Below are positions 40,902 to 50,709 of a stretch of DNA of 64,000 nucleotides, one piece after another. Below the pieces are notes generated by a model, which was not told the origin of the DNA, ran no database searches, and saw only the letters and a program-made list of their open reading frames with translations. The translations under genes were made by a program, and so were the position numbers. Each line of letters begins with the position of its first letter. Within the stretch, counting starts at the first letter, position 1. The stretch comes from Pedobacter sp. (GTDB lineage Bacteria > Bacteroidota > Bacteroidia > Sphingobacteriales > Sphingobacteriaceae): contig NZ_JAVHXT010000001.1 of the NCBI RefSeq assembly GCF_031119335.1, forward strand, positions 220,448 through 284,447, read 5' to 3'.

Positions 40902-43835
40902 CTAGTTTTTTATAATCTTTTTCACTAGAGGTATATTACCGTTAAATTTTAGGAAGTAGATGCCCGAAGCTACATTGTTTAAACTGATAGCTGTTTTGGT
41001 TGTTGAGCCATCTAAAGAGATCTGTTTTAGTATTTTGCCGTTGCTATCTATCAACTGTATTTGATGATAGATACCTGCCACAAACGCAACGTTAACGATA
41101 TCTTGCGTTGGGTTTGGATAAATCTCTACTTTGTTATCAGCTAAAGACACATTAACCACTCGTACCCCTAAATCTGTTATTTTACCGTTCAAATCTTGTT
41201 GTTCTAATCGATAATAATTAATACCATTAACTGGTTTTTTATCATAAGAAACATAATTATAACCGGTTGTTGTATTTCCAAAACTTACAACTTTATCAAC
41301 AACATTAAACTGCTGCCCATCCACTGATCGGGAGATGATAAATTCTTTGTTATCAGTTTCAGAAGTGGTTTGCCACTGTAACTTAACAACTCCTGTGTTT
41401 TGCAGTGTTACATTATAGTTATGTAGTGTAACTGGCAAAGTCACATCAAAATAAGCCAATGCTTTTGCCATAAAAGCCGTAATCTGTGCTTGAGGTGCAG
41501 TTTCTAATGTAAATCCAAGATAAATAAGTGCACCAGGGGTAGTTCCAGATCCAAATGTACCTTTATAGGCAACTCCAGCATAACGTGTTGAGTTATTATA
41601 ACTTAAAATTCGCGTTCCACCGCCAGCACTGTTAATATTATCCGGAAATCTTGCTACATAACTCTCACCAAGGTTTAGCGTTACGCCCTCAAACGGAGTA
41701 CCTGTTATTCCCGTCACAGGATTGTCTATGGCTACAGCGCCGTCACTAACATACGATGCCTTCAAATAGTTGTTCATAAAACTTAAATCGTACTCAGCTA
41801 CAGTAGTAGTTCGCCCTAAATTGTATGCAATTTCTGATCCGGTAATGAGCAGTTTTCCGCCATTATCTAAGAAAGATTTGACTTTATCTTTATTTGTTCC
41901 GTTAAAAACCTTGTCAGCGCTAGAATCGTCCCCGGTAAACCATAGCACAATATCGTAGTCGTTTAATGAAATAGTTCCTGCGTCTATCATCTCGTCGGCA
42001 GCAGAATTAATTCGCATGGTAGCGTTGTCTTTTAACGTATTAAAATAAATGGCAGAAAAATTATGCGATCTCGATTTATAGTCATTAACTCGATCAAATG
42101 CATCAACAATAAGCACCCTTGGCCCTGTTGTAGTATTTATAGTTCTACTATAAACATCACTTGGTACACTTTCAACATCGGGATTAACACCATTGGGAAC
42201 CACCGCAGTAAGTTTGAAATGAACCGCAGGCGTAGTAGGCACCACTAAAAATTGACTTGGGTTTAAACTGACACTTGTTGTGGCGGCTGTTAAGGTAGTT
42301 TCATCAGCAGCTAAGGCCCAACCGCTAAAATTGTCGTCTAAGGCATAATATAAGCGATATCCTTTTAATGTAGGCTCGGTGTTGGCTTTCCACGCTGCAT
42401 TTACTACGTCAGAAGCTCCCGCACCTGTTACGTAATACAGCGTTGGTAATGAAACTGACGGAATTACAACGCCACCGGCAATTCTGCTCAATAAATTTGT
42501 CCAACGTGCAGCAGTTAAATTAGGACAATTGGTATTGCCAACATCATTATGACCATATATGCCACGATCCCCATTAACTCCTCTCCTTACTCTTGGAATG
42601 TTATTTCTATTACAAACATCTATAGCTAGGTTTGCTGCGGCGACTAACATCGGTTCGCTATCCCACATGTCCAAGTTGGTAGCTAAAACTTCATGTTCTG
42701 TACTTACACCTGCACCATTCCATTGTGGATAACCGGTTACACCTTGTGAATAAGCTCGGTCGCTTTCTCTCACTACCTGCGATATTTCACCATCAATATT
42801 TCGAATAGCATAATGAGCGCTCGATGGTGAAGTACGTGTGCAATCACTAAACCAAGCTATTGCACCAGCATAAGTTCCGGTTGCCATATAATGAACAAAA
42901 TAGTATTCGATGTTATAACCGTTTCGCCCTGTACCATAGTTACAAGTTGTAAGTCTGTTTATTGCAGTTGGATAATCGGTGGTTGTACTAGGAACACCTT
43001 GAACACTTCTATTTGTTTTTTCAGGTGCGTTTTTATATTCAGGAATAGTTATTGGTTTAGCGTCAATTTGAATAATTTCTCTCCAAAGCGATACCGTTTT
43101 ACTTCCGTTTTTGATCACATTGTAAAAACTTGTTGCTAGCGAAGTCTTCATTTCTTCGTTGCTTAAACCCGTCAAATCTCTCGTTGCCTCAAACCAATCC
43201 GCTAAATCATCCGATTTAGGTTTGCCTTTTTGATAATGGGCTAACAACGCAGCTGCGGCTCTAATATTTGCTTTGGCTTCATTTTTTATATCTTCAACAC
43301 TTGACTTCGTCAAACTTGCAGCAAGTGTAATTTGTTTGATACGATCCGTTTCTATCAGACCCATCATTCCATAAGAGCCATAAAAAGATGGTCCTGTTTG
43401 TGCCCAATTGCTTTGCACTTGAGCGGCAGCTTTTAATATGATTGCCGGTACTCGAAATTCAGCTGCTGCGTCATTGATATATTTTTCTGTGGTTGCTACA
43501 GACGGATGCGGACGATTTAAAATTTCGGCAAGGTGTTCATGGTCTTCTCCACCATGATCATATTCAATAACTACACCTTGGGTTTTAGCTGATTGATTTT
43601 GTTTTTCTATCGCGGCTTTCCGGTTGCGGTCGGTATTTGAAAGAAAGTCGTTCATGTCTCTTTGCAAAAACACATCACCGTTTCCATAGACATTTTTTTT
43701 TATTGGCGAGCTTAAATGTTTATCTGCCAATTTAATCAAGTCTTCATTGGTTCTTTTGACTTGTGCAATGGCGCTACTTGATATTGCCAAAACTACAGCA
43801 ATAGCTTTTAGAATAAAAGGTAATTTTCTTCTCAT
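40902..43835 (-). CDS. N-acetylmuramoyl-L-alanine amidase with large accessory region and T9SS type A sorting domain
   Basis: Amidase_2-like YNIEYYFVHYMATGTYAGAIAWFSD...SSAHYAIRNIDGEISQVVRESDRAYSQG...GIYGHNDVGNTNCPN; C-terminal KVEIYPNPTQDIVNVAF. Confidence 0.85.
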   Translation of the reverse strand: MRRKLPFILKAIAVVLAISSSAIAQVKRTNEDLIKLADKHLSSPIKKNVYGNGDVFLQRDMNDFLSNTDRNRKAAIEKQNQSAKTQGVVIEYDHGGEDHEHLAEILNRPHPSVATTEKYINDAAAEFRVPAIILKAAAQVQSNWAQTGPSFYGSYGMMGLIETDRIKQITLAASLTKSSVEDIKNEAKANIRAAAALLAHYQKGKPKSDDLADWFEATRDLTGLSNEEMKTSLATSFYNVIKNGSKTVSLWREIIQIDAKPITIPEYKNAPEKTNRSVQGVPSTTTDYPTAINRLTTCNYGTGRNGYNIEYYFVHYMATGTYAGAIAWFSDCTRTSPSSAHYAIRNIDGEISQVVRESDRAYSQGVTGYPQWNGAGVSTEHEVLATNLDMWDSEPMLVAAANLAIDVCNRNNIPRVRRGVNGDRGIYGHNDVGNTNCPNLTAARWTNLLSRIAGGVVIPSVSLPTLYYVTGAGASDVVNAAWKANTEPTLKGYRLYYALDDNFSGWALAADETTLTAATTSVSLNPSQFLVVPTTPAVHFKLTAVVPNGVNPDVESVPSDVYSRTINTTTGPRVLIVDAFDRVNDYKSRSHNFSAIYFNTLKDNATMRINSAADEMIDAGTISLNDYDIVLWFTGDDSSADKVFNGTNKDKVKSFLDNGGKLLITGSEIAYNLGRTTTVAEYDLSFMNNYLKASYVSDGAVAIDNPVTGITGTPFEGVTLNLGESYVARFPDNINSAGGGTRILSYNNSTRYAGVAYKGTFGSGTTPGALIYLGFTLETAPQAQITAFMAKALAYFDVTLPVTLHNYNVTLQNTGVVKLQWQTTSETDNKEFIISRSVDGQQFNVVDKVVSFGNTTTGYNYVSYDKKPVNGINYYRLEQQDLNGKITDLGVRVVNVSLADNKVEIYPNPTQDIVNVAFVAGIYHQIQLIDSNGKILKQISLDGSTTKTAISLNNVASGIYFLKFNGNIPLVKKIIKN

Positions 43836-44225
43836 ACTGAATATATTTTAGTGTTAGGTTTATTAAAAATTCATGCAAAAAAGAGCACACTTTATTCCAT
43901 AGATAACTGATTGATAGTGTAAGTCTAAGAATAATAAATTTAAAATGCAAGTTAATGCGGTTTTGTATTGCAAATCACGTAAAAAACCGCACACAAAAAG
44001 CTTTAGGTGTTATATTTTTCGCTCTGCGCAATCACCGGCGATATTTTGGCATTCTTTACTAATTAACGTCATGCTAGACTTGTGCCTAACAAAATCTGGT
44101 ATAGTCTGAGATCTTAATGCGGTAGTATTATATTTCATTAAGCTTTATCAGCAAACCGGTCAAAAAACGCGGAAGTTTATAAAGCTTTAAGCCCGCCATA
44201 ATAAATCGGTGCTAACCGATAATTG

Positions 44226-44257
44226 AAGCCCACCTGCGTTAATGGTGGGCTTTTTTT
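44226..44257 (+). terminator. Intrinsic-terminator-like hairpin
   Basis: AAGCCCACCtgcgttaatGGTGGGCTTTTTTT. Confidence 0.8.
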
Positions 44258-44690
44258 GGTTGAGATAGGGCAGTGGTTGTAGTGAGGTTATTTGTAAAGT
44301 CTGTTCCTAAGTTCCCTTATCCTCGTGTATGCGGGGATCTTAAAGCGGTGATATTAAGTAAGAAATCAATATCCCTACCCTGTAGCAACTTTAGTCCCGC
44401 TTTACACTATAGTCCCGATAAAATCGGGAGTTGCCGTTGCAATCGGGTTTAATTAAGAAAAGCTTGTGCAAAACACGTAAAACCTTGCATCGTCGTATAA
44501 GCCATTAACCATTCCTAGTTCGTCATCCTCAACTCGATTGGGGATCTTAATGCGTTAGTGTTTAAACCACGCTGTCAAATGAACTAATGAGCAAATGAAC
44601 CAATAAACCCAAAAAAACCATTTCCATAATCCCAATCTTTCCTTTAAATTAGCATAAGCCAAACAACAATCTAAAACGCTCACAATTATC

Positions 44691-45869
44691 ATGGAATATT
44701 TTCCGCTCATTTTACTCTCATTTTTGCTAATTTTAGCTATCATTAGGCCATTCACCGTTTTATTTCATGAGCTGGGGCACGCTGTACCTGCTTTACTAAT
44801 GACCAAAGGAAAGGTAGCGATCTATCTAGGTTCATACGGCGATCCAAATAAGAGTTTACATTTTAATATTGGACGGTTAGAGTTTTGGTCTAAATACAAT
44901 CCCTTTACTTGGCGTGCCGGACTTTGTGTCCCTTCTTCTGCGGATATGTCCTATAGCCAACGTATCATCTTCATTTTAGCAGGCCCACTTGCGTCTTTAA
45001 TTATAGCGTCAATTGCATGTTACTTTACTTTCGCGTTTGACTTACATGGTAGTATCAAAATTATACTCATCATCTTTCTCGGCTCAGCTATCTTCGATCT
45101 ATTTGTCAACTTAAAGCCTTCTGCTAAGCCAATAGCGCTTTACGACGGTAGTTTTGCGCACAATGATGGGTATAGGTTAAAGCAGCTCTACTATTTTAAA
45201 AAGTTACCTGCTACTTACGAAACAGCTGCTAAATTATACAACCAAGAAAAATATGAGGAAGCAGGGGCTTTATTTCATGAAATGTTAGAAAAAGGTATCA
45301 AAGAAACTGATATTTATAGATTAGCCATTATCTCGTTCCTGCAGACAGGAAAGTTCCAATTAGCAAGTATTTGGCTCGACGAATTTACAAAAGCCGACAC
45401 CTTGGACGCTGATGATTTTTCTAACGTCGCACTGGCATATGCTCACATCAATGAGCATCAAAACGCAATTGAATATAATACGAAAGCTTTATTGCTAAAC
45501 CCCGAACATAAATATGCTTTAAATAACAAGGGTTATACCTTAAACCTGCTCAACAAATTTGAAGAAGCCATCCCCTTATTTGATAAAGCTATTGAAATAG
45601 ATAACGACTTTGCCTATGCCTATAATAATCGAGGCCTATCGAAGATCAAAACCGGTCTACAAGAAGAAGGGCTGGAAGATATCAAGCACTCTTTTACACT
45701 CGATGAAAATAATGCCTACGGCTATCGTAACTTGGGTATCTATCATTTAGATAGAGGTGAGCATGTCGAAGCTATAGATCTGTTCAAAAAGGCGAAGGAA
45801 TTAGACCATACAACTCATGGCATTAACGAATTGATTAAAGAAGCAGAAACGGCAATTTATAAAGCTTAA
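44691..45869 (+). CDS. M50-like (HExxH) membrane metallopeptidase fused to TPR repeats
   Basis: VLFHELGHAVPALL within TM segments; C-terminal TPRs (ALNNKGYTLNLLNKFEEAIPLFDKAIEID). Confidence 0.75.
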   Translation: MEYFPLILLSFLLILAIIRPFTVLFHELGHAVPALLMTKGKVAIYLGSYGDPNKSLHFNIGRLEFWSKYNPFTWRAGLCVPSSADMSYSQRIIFILAGPLASLIIASIACYFTFAFDLHGSIKIILIIFLGSAIFDLFVNLKPSAKPIALYDGSFAHNDGYRLKQLYYFKKLPATYETAAKLYNQEKYEEAGALFHEMLEKGIKETDIYRLAIISFLQTGKFQLASIWLDEFTKADTLDADDFSNVALAYAHINEHQNAIEYNTKALLLNPEHKYALNNKGYTLNLLNKFEEAIPLFDKAIEIDNDFAYAYNNRGLSKIKTGLQEEGLEDIKHSFTLDENNAYGYRNLGIYHLDRGEHVEAIDLFKKAKELDHTTHGINELIKEAETAIYKA

Positions 45870-45948
45870 ATTACGGTACAGGCGAAACATCTTTCGCTTT
45901 AAGCTGATATAAAGACGAAAATTTTTCGTTCCCTAATGAAAAACACTA

Positions 45949-46206
45949 ATGAAAAAAGAACTGACAGAATTAAACAATGAAGAGCTTTTAAAGAAGCATA
46001 AAGAACTCAAAAATGGTAAAATAATCAATGCGGCAATTGTTGGCTTTACTATCGGTATTTTCTGTTACAGCGCCTTAAATAATGGTTTTGGTCTATTTAC
46101 GTTCTTTCCTTTATTAATTGCCTATCTGATTATCAAAAACTCAAAAAATGATAAGATTTTAATGGCGGAAGTAGAAAAGGAGTTAAGAACCAGAGGTTTG
46201 GAATAA
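45949..46206 (+). CDS. Small predicted membrane protein
   Basis: 85 aa with two hydrophobic segments. Confidence 0.5.
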   Translation: MKKELTELNNEELLKKHKELKNGKIINAAIVGFTIGIFCYSALNNGFGLFTFFPLLIAYLIIKNSKNDKILMAEVEKELRTRGLE

Positions 46207-46378
46207 AGGACAAATACAAAAAGATAATTTCTAGGGTTCAGCTTCGTACCTGCTTCGGTGCTTCTTCGGTAAAAAGGCCATTTTACCGAAGGCTTCCCGA
46301 ACAAGTACCGAACACAAACCGAACAAGGGTAGGAAAAACCGACCAGTTTCGGATAAAAAAGACAAGGAGTAAGTGTGT

Positions 46379-46640
46379 TTGTGTAGGCAGCCAAGGGAAT
46401 ATCTATATCGCAGATTTTGGCAACCAAAGGGTTAAAATTACCATGGCAGATGAGAAAATTAATACTATAGCAGGATATAAATGGGGTGAAGAAAATGGGG
46501 ATTGGAAGAATGCGAATTGGGCGAGATTAACCAATCCCTTTGCAATTTACGCGGCATCAGATGGCTCTATCCTGTTTTCCGACTTGGGCAACAATCTGAT
46601 CAGAAAATTGACACCAATAAGGTGGGCATATGGTTGGTAG
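46379..46640 (+). pseudogene. Remnant of NHL-repeat beta-propeller protein
   Basis: VGSQGNIYIADFGNQRVKITMADEKINTIAG...ASDGSILFSDLGNNLIRKLTPI: two NHL-like blades with no signal peptide or remaining domain. Confidence 0.6.
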
Positions 46641-46716
46641 TGACATTGTACCGAAGGTTTATCAATAATAAATGGGCGAAAAAGTCACATTTTAACGTTA
46701 AATATCCTGAATTAGG

Positions 46717-47295
46717 TTATTTATGCTGCCAACATTTACCTCCTCCGGCAACCACTCGTTTACAGTATCCACCTGATTTGTTTTTAGCGCCGCACACAGT
46801 AGAGGTAGGAGTGGAAGAACCGCCACCACTATTTCCTCCACTGGAACCTGATCCTATATATTGACCAAAACTTGAACTACCGTTACCGTTTATAGTATGG
46901 TATGAAATACTAGCGGAATTGTATCCTAGGTTGCCATAAATTACCTCTTCGTCCTTTAGAATGTAAGCCGAGATAGATTGATAGGCTGAAAGCGTAGTCT
47001 TAACGTTCAGTTTCAGTTCGAAGCTAACTTTCGCAGGGAATTCGTAGCTCCAGTTTCCTATATTTGATTTCAATGTTTTAGTGTTATTGGAAGCATCGGT
47101 GTATGTAATGTCGCAATAATTGCAATTTACTTCATAGCTATATTTAGGAAAGACCTCTTCATTAGGTTGATCTTCTTTTTTCTTACAAGAAGAGACCAAA
47201 ATAACGGCGAGCATAGCGACATACAATTTAGGAAAATTAAAAAATGATTGTCGATTATATGTTTTAAGCATTTTTTTAAAAGGATTTAAAGGCAC
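46717..47295 (-). CDS. Lipoprotein with C-terminal Cys/His motif (CGAKNKSGGYCKRVVAGGGKCWQHK)
   Basis: Lipobox-like VILVSSCKKK; distinctive CxxK..G..C.R....G.CWQH tail. Confidence 0.65.
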   Translation of the reverse strand: MPLNPFKKMLKTYNRQSFFNFPKLYVAMLAVILVSSCKKKEDQPNEEVFPKYSYEVNCNYCDITYTDASNNTKTLKSNIGNWSYEFPAKVSFELKLNVKTTLSAYQSISAYILKDEEVIYGNLGYNSASISYHTINGNGSSSFGQYIGSGSSGGNSGGGSSTPTSTVCGAKNKSGGYCKRVVAGGGKCWQHK

Positions 47296-47318
47296 GCTCA
47301 GTAAGAACGTGCCACTGT

Positions 47319-48227
47319 TTATTTATTCGAGAGTGTTTTTTTGATGATGGTATCCATGTAGGTGGGTAGGTCTATTCCCTTAATTTGGAAGTCTGTTATC
47401 CCCATTTGCATAAACCAATCTGCCCAATACTTTTTGATTATGTCCTCTTCAAAATCCTTCCCCTTTTGCGGATTGATGCCGATCACTAAAACCTTTAAGT
47501 CTTGAAGGCCACTGGTGGCTGGAATGAAACCGATTTTTGCATCATCCATGCGTTGGGCAAAGTCGGAATGATTTAGTTGGGCGGTTCTGATTAGTTCGGG
47601 ATTGAGGTAAGATGTTTTATTATCTACCTTCAATTTGTTTTCTTGATGGTACATGTAGCCGTCGGTTATGATAACTAATACATTGTGATGCTCTGGCAAT
47701 ATACATTGATCTTTCACCTTGTTTTTAAAGAACGACCAAATATCAGCTCCAATGAACTTGTTTTCTTTTAGAGCTACTTGATAAATCTGTTCAGCAGATG
47801 ATGCGTAAATGGGCGTAATACTAGTTATTTTATCCGGTGTAGCTGTAGACTTGTCAAACACAAATCTCATTTCTTTGGCGAGGTCATTGATCTCTTTCGA
47901 TTTGGGCTCAGGTTCAAAGAAGAGCTGCATGGTTTCATTCATACTACTGATCTTTGTTTTGTTCACATGGTTTTGAAAAGCTTCCGCCAGACTTTTGATA
48001 TAGCCTAAGTCACGCTGATAGATTTCCATTGTTTCACTCGGATACTTCTTTGGGTCTATCCTGTCAGAAAGGTCAAGAAAAATACTTAAGTTAAGATTTT
48101 TTGCATGCTTCTGATTTGAAATGGCCGTTTGTTTTGCAGCTTTTTGAGGTTCTGAATTACAGCTATTTGCGAGAGTTAAGATGATGAGGGCAGCTGCAAG
48201 CAGAACTAAGTGAAAATATTTTTTCAT
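47319..48227 (-). CDS. Lipoprotein with VWA-like fold
   Basis: LIILTLANSCNS lipobox; LNLSIFLDLSDRI, NVLVIITDGYMYHQENK. Confidence 0.6.
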   Translation of the reverse strand: MKKYFHLVLLAAALIILTLANSCNSEPQKAAKQTAISNQKHAKNLNLSIFLDLSDRIDPKKYPSETMEIYQRDLGYIKSLAEAFQNHVNKTKISSMNETMQLFFEPEPKSKEINDLAKEMRFVFDKSTATPDKITSITPIYASSAEQIYQVALKENKFIGADIWSFFKNKVKDQCILPEHHNVLVIITDGYMYHQENKLKVDNKTSYLNPELIRTAQLNHSDFAQRMDDAKIGFIPATSGLQDLKVLVIGINPQKGKDFEEDIIKKYWADWFMQMGITDFQIKGIDLPTYMDTIIKKTLSNK

Positions 48228-48228
48228 A

Positions 48229-49497
48229 TTAAGATACTTTGGAATAAATTAAATGTTGATGCTGAGGCTTTAACAAGTCGAGTTCTTTAAGGTGCTCCTC
48301 TGCGGCGATAGCGCATTCGGTAAGCATTTCATTCTTTCTAGGGTCAGGAAGTGCTAATTCTCCATTAATAGCTTGAAACCAGCCTTCAACATATTGGTTG
48401 TGGTAATGTAGATACTGTTTTACATTGAGAATGAATCCATCAATTTTATTCTGTAGTTCTTCGATTTTGCCTTTAATAGTACTAATCAGTTGCTTGGTGT
48501 TTTCTATGTCTCCTGAAATTTGTAAACGAGTTTCTCCCACACGTTGTAGTTCCTGTTGTTTGTTCCTAATGAAAGCTTTGATTTTGTCAATATTCTCATA
48601 TTCTTTCATTACAAAATCGAAAACTAATCCCCAGATGATATATACTACAAATCCAGCGAAGATGATCATCCAAAACTCTGCCTCTCCAATGGCTACCTTA
48701 AGATTATAAGGCGGGGTAGTCGGTGTTTTGTTGAAATCATAGATTTTTTTCTCGATTTGGTACGCCAATAACCCATCAAATAAAAAGGTGATGAGGAATA
48801 GGGCGGCTAACCTCATGATGTTTTTAATTCCCTTGCCTTTTTGCATCATATGAATGATGTATCCAAGGCCAAGGAAAACAGTTGGAATGGTAACCACTAA
48901 AACACCTTCTAGCCAACTGTCGCTAAACGCATTATTGAGGGCTTGTGAGTCAAAAATTGCTGTACTGAGACTATCGTCTGAAAAGACCTTAAATAGGGCC
49001 GAGTAGGTAGCAGAAATATAAAAAACAAACAAATAGATCGTAATAGGGATCAATAACAGTAAACCAATATAGAATAATGCATGTGGTTGCTTGGTATCAG
49101 TTACACCATGTTTTTCTGGATTGCTACGTACCGTTTCAATATCTTGCTTTATAGCTTCTATTTTTAGATCTTGCTGTTGCAGTTTGTCTTGGTATATGGA
49201 AAGAGCCGTCTCTGCATTTCTAAGTTCTCCTTCTTGTTTAGCTTTATCTTGGATATAGGGTTGTTTAAGCTTATGCTGCTCTTCCTTTAGCCTACGACAT
49301 TGTTCCTCGAAACTGCTGTATACATTTTGCAGGCAAGCTTTTAAGGTCACCGCTTTTCCAGCAGCTTTTTGCGAGGCACCATAACCACTCTGATAATAAC
49401 TGATACGAACTTGAACTTCGTCGTTTTCATTTTCGGCATCTTGTTGCGTTGAAGGTAGCTGTTTCTTTAGGGAGAATAACTTGTTGATTGCTTCCAT
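48229..49497 (-). CDS. Coiled-coil multi-TM membrane protein of unknown function
   Basis: Long Lys/Glu/Gln-rich coiled coils flanking 4 or more TM helices. Confidence 0.6.
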   Translation of the reverse strand: MEAINKLFSLKKQLPSTQQDAENENDEVQVRISYYQSGYGASQKAAGKAVTLKACLQNVYSSFEEQCRRLKEEQHKLKQPYIQDKAKQEGELRNAETALSIYQDKLQQQDLKIEAIKQDIETVRSNPEKHGVTDTKQPHALFYIGLLLLIPITIYLFVFYISATYSALFKVFSDDSLSTAIFDSQALNNAFSDSWLEGVLVVTIPTVFLGLGYIIHMMQKGKGIKNIMRLAALFLITFLFDGLLAYQIEKKIYDFNKTPTTPPYNLKVAIGEAEFWMIIFAGFVVYIIWGLVFDFVMKEYENIDKIKAFIRNKQQELQRVGETRLQISGDIENTKQLISTIKGKIEELQNKIDGFILNVKQYLHYHNQYVEGWFQAINGELALPDPRKNEMLTECAIAAEEHLKELDLLKPQHQHLIYSKVS

Positions 49498-49500
49498 GGC

Positions 49501-49902
49501 TTAATCTTTGATTTTAGTTAACACTTGGGGAAGAGACATTTCTTGTTGGGCACATTCTAACAGAAAAGCGCAGATACCATCTACATTGGAGTCTTCAAAC
49601 TGAAAGCGTCGACAAAATTTTTGAAGCGTGCTGTACTCGTCCTCGGTAACTTCTTTGTCAGCCCAAATCATTACTGAAAGGTCATATAGATATTCTATTC
49701 TTTCTTCTCTAGTGCTGGGGATTGAAATTCTGGCCAATGGATCGGTGAGAATTTTTTCAAGTTGATTGGTTTCTACACCACGCTGTTCTGCAAACAGATA
49801 AAGCTGTTTCATCTCAGGGGTATCAAAGTTCTCATCGGCACAAGCCATTTGATAGAGCCTCAGAAAACGGCTCTGCAGCGTGGCGGTAATTTGGTTTTCC
49901 AT
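49501..49902 (-). CDS. TerB-like protein
   Basis: MACADENFDTPEMKQLYLFAEQRGV...LSVMIWADKEVTEDEYSTLQKFCRRF matches the pattern of a TerB-like acidic helical repeat. Confidence 0.6.
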   Translation of the reverse strand: MENQITATLQSRFLRLYQMACADENFDTPEMKQLYLFAEQRGVETNQLEKILTDPLARISIPSTREERIEYLYDLSVMIWADKEVTEDEYSTLQKFCRRFQFEDSNVDGICAFLLECAQQEMSLPQVLTKIKD

Positions 49903-49985
49903 TTTTCGTCTGTTGGGTTATAATGGCGGTAAGCCACTCTGTTTGTTTATAAATCCAAAACTAAAAGGAGTAAACCTTAAAATTA

Positions 49986-49999
49986 TACGGAAAACCGTA
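49986..49999. promoter_or_regulatory. Palindromic operator-like site TACGGAAAACCGTA
   Basis: Perfect inverted repeat upstream of the TerB-like gene (minus strand). Confidence 0.65.
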
Positions 50000-50035
50000 A
50001 CAGCTAAATAACTGTGTTGTGGTAAAAGGATTGGG

Positions 50036-50701
50036 CTAAATAATGCCCATATCCTTGCAGAATGCAATTAACTGTTCGTTCTTGTTAAAGTCGAGTACAG
50101 TCTTAATGTGATTGAGACGTTTTTCCATTGAACTCTTTCCACTAGGGGAAATATTAAGCTTAACAAGGAGATCAGGTATTTCCTGTAATTTTTTTCCTTC
50201 TGCTAGTAAAGAAAGTACGGTAACATCGTAGTTTGTAAACTGATGACTATGTGATGGATTAATCTTTTCCCTGATTCCTGGTGGCATATAAACTTGTCCC
50301 TTGGCTACAGCTTCTACCGCTTTTTCAAGTTCAATAGCGTCTGTACGGCCTTTTTGCACATAGCCGTCTACCTTTAGGTCTTTGAAATAGGACTGGATCT
50401 TTGCCGTACGATCTTCTCCCGAAAAGATAATGACCTTGAGCTGTGGCTGGATTTCTCTAGCTGCAATAATCAGTTCTACTCCACTTTTCAGCTGCTGTGT
50501 TCTATGGTCTTCGATAAAGGAAATATCAGTAACTAATAAGTCATACGGCCGTCCAGAGTTAAGTTCATTCTTTAAACGAGTAAAGGCGTCATCACAGTAA
50601 TACACATAGTGGCACAATGGTATAGCCAGTTCTTCAATTATTTTTGTTACAGCTTTGCTGCTGTTTTGGTGGTCTTCTGCCACTAGTACTTTTTCGAGCA
50701 T
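50036..50701 (-). CDS. Response regulator (receiver + LuxR-like HTH)
   Basis: KVLVAEDHQNS, LLVTDISFIED, VIIFSGEDRT, YVQKGR receiver motifs; TNYDVTVLSLLAEGKKLQEIPDLL HTH. Confidence 0.8.
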   Translation of the reverse strand: MLEKVLVAEDHQNSSKAVTKIIEELAIPLCHYVYYCDDAFTRLKNELNSGRPYDLLVTDISFIEDHRTQQLKSGVELIIAAREIQPQLKVIIFSGEDRTAKIQSYFKDLKVDGYVQKGRTDAIELEKAVEAVAKGQVYMPPGIREKINPSHSHQFTNYDVTVLSLLAEGKKLQEIPDLLVKLNISPSGKSSMEKRLNHIKTVLDFNKNEQLIAFCKDMGII

Positions 50702-50709
50702 ATTATTTC

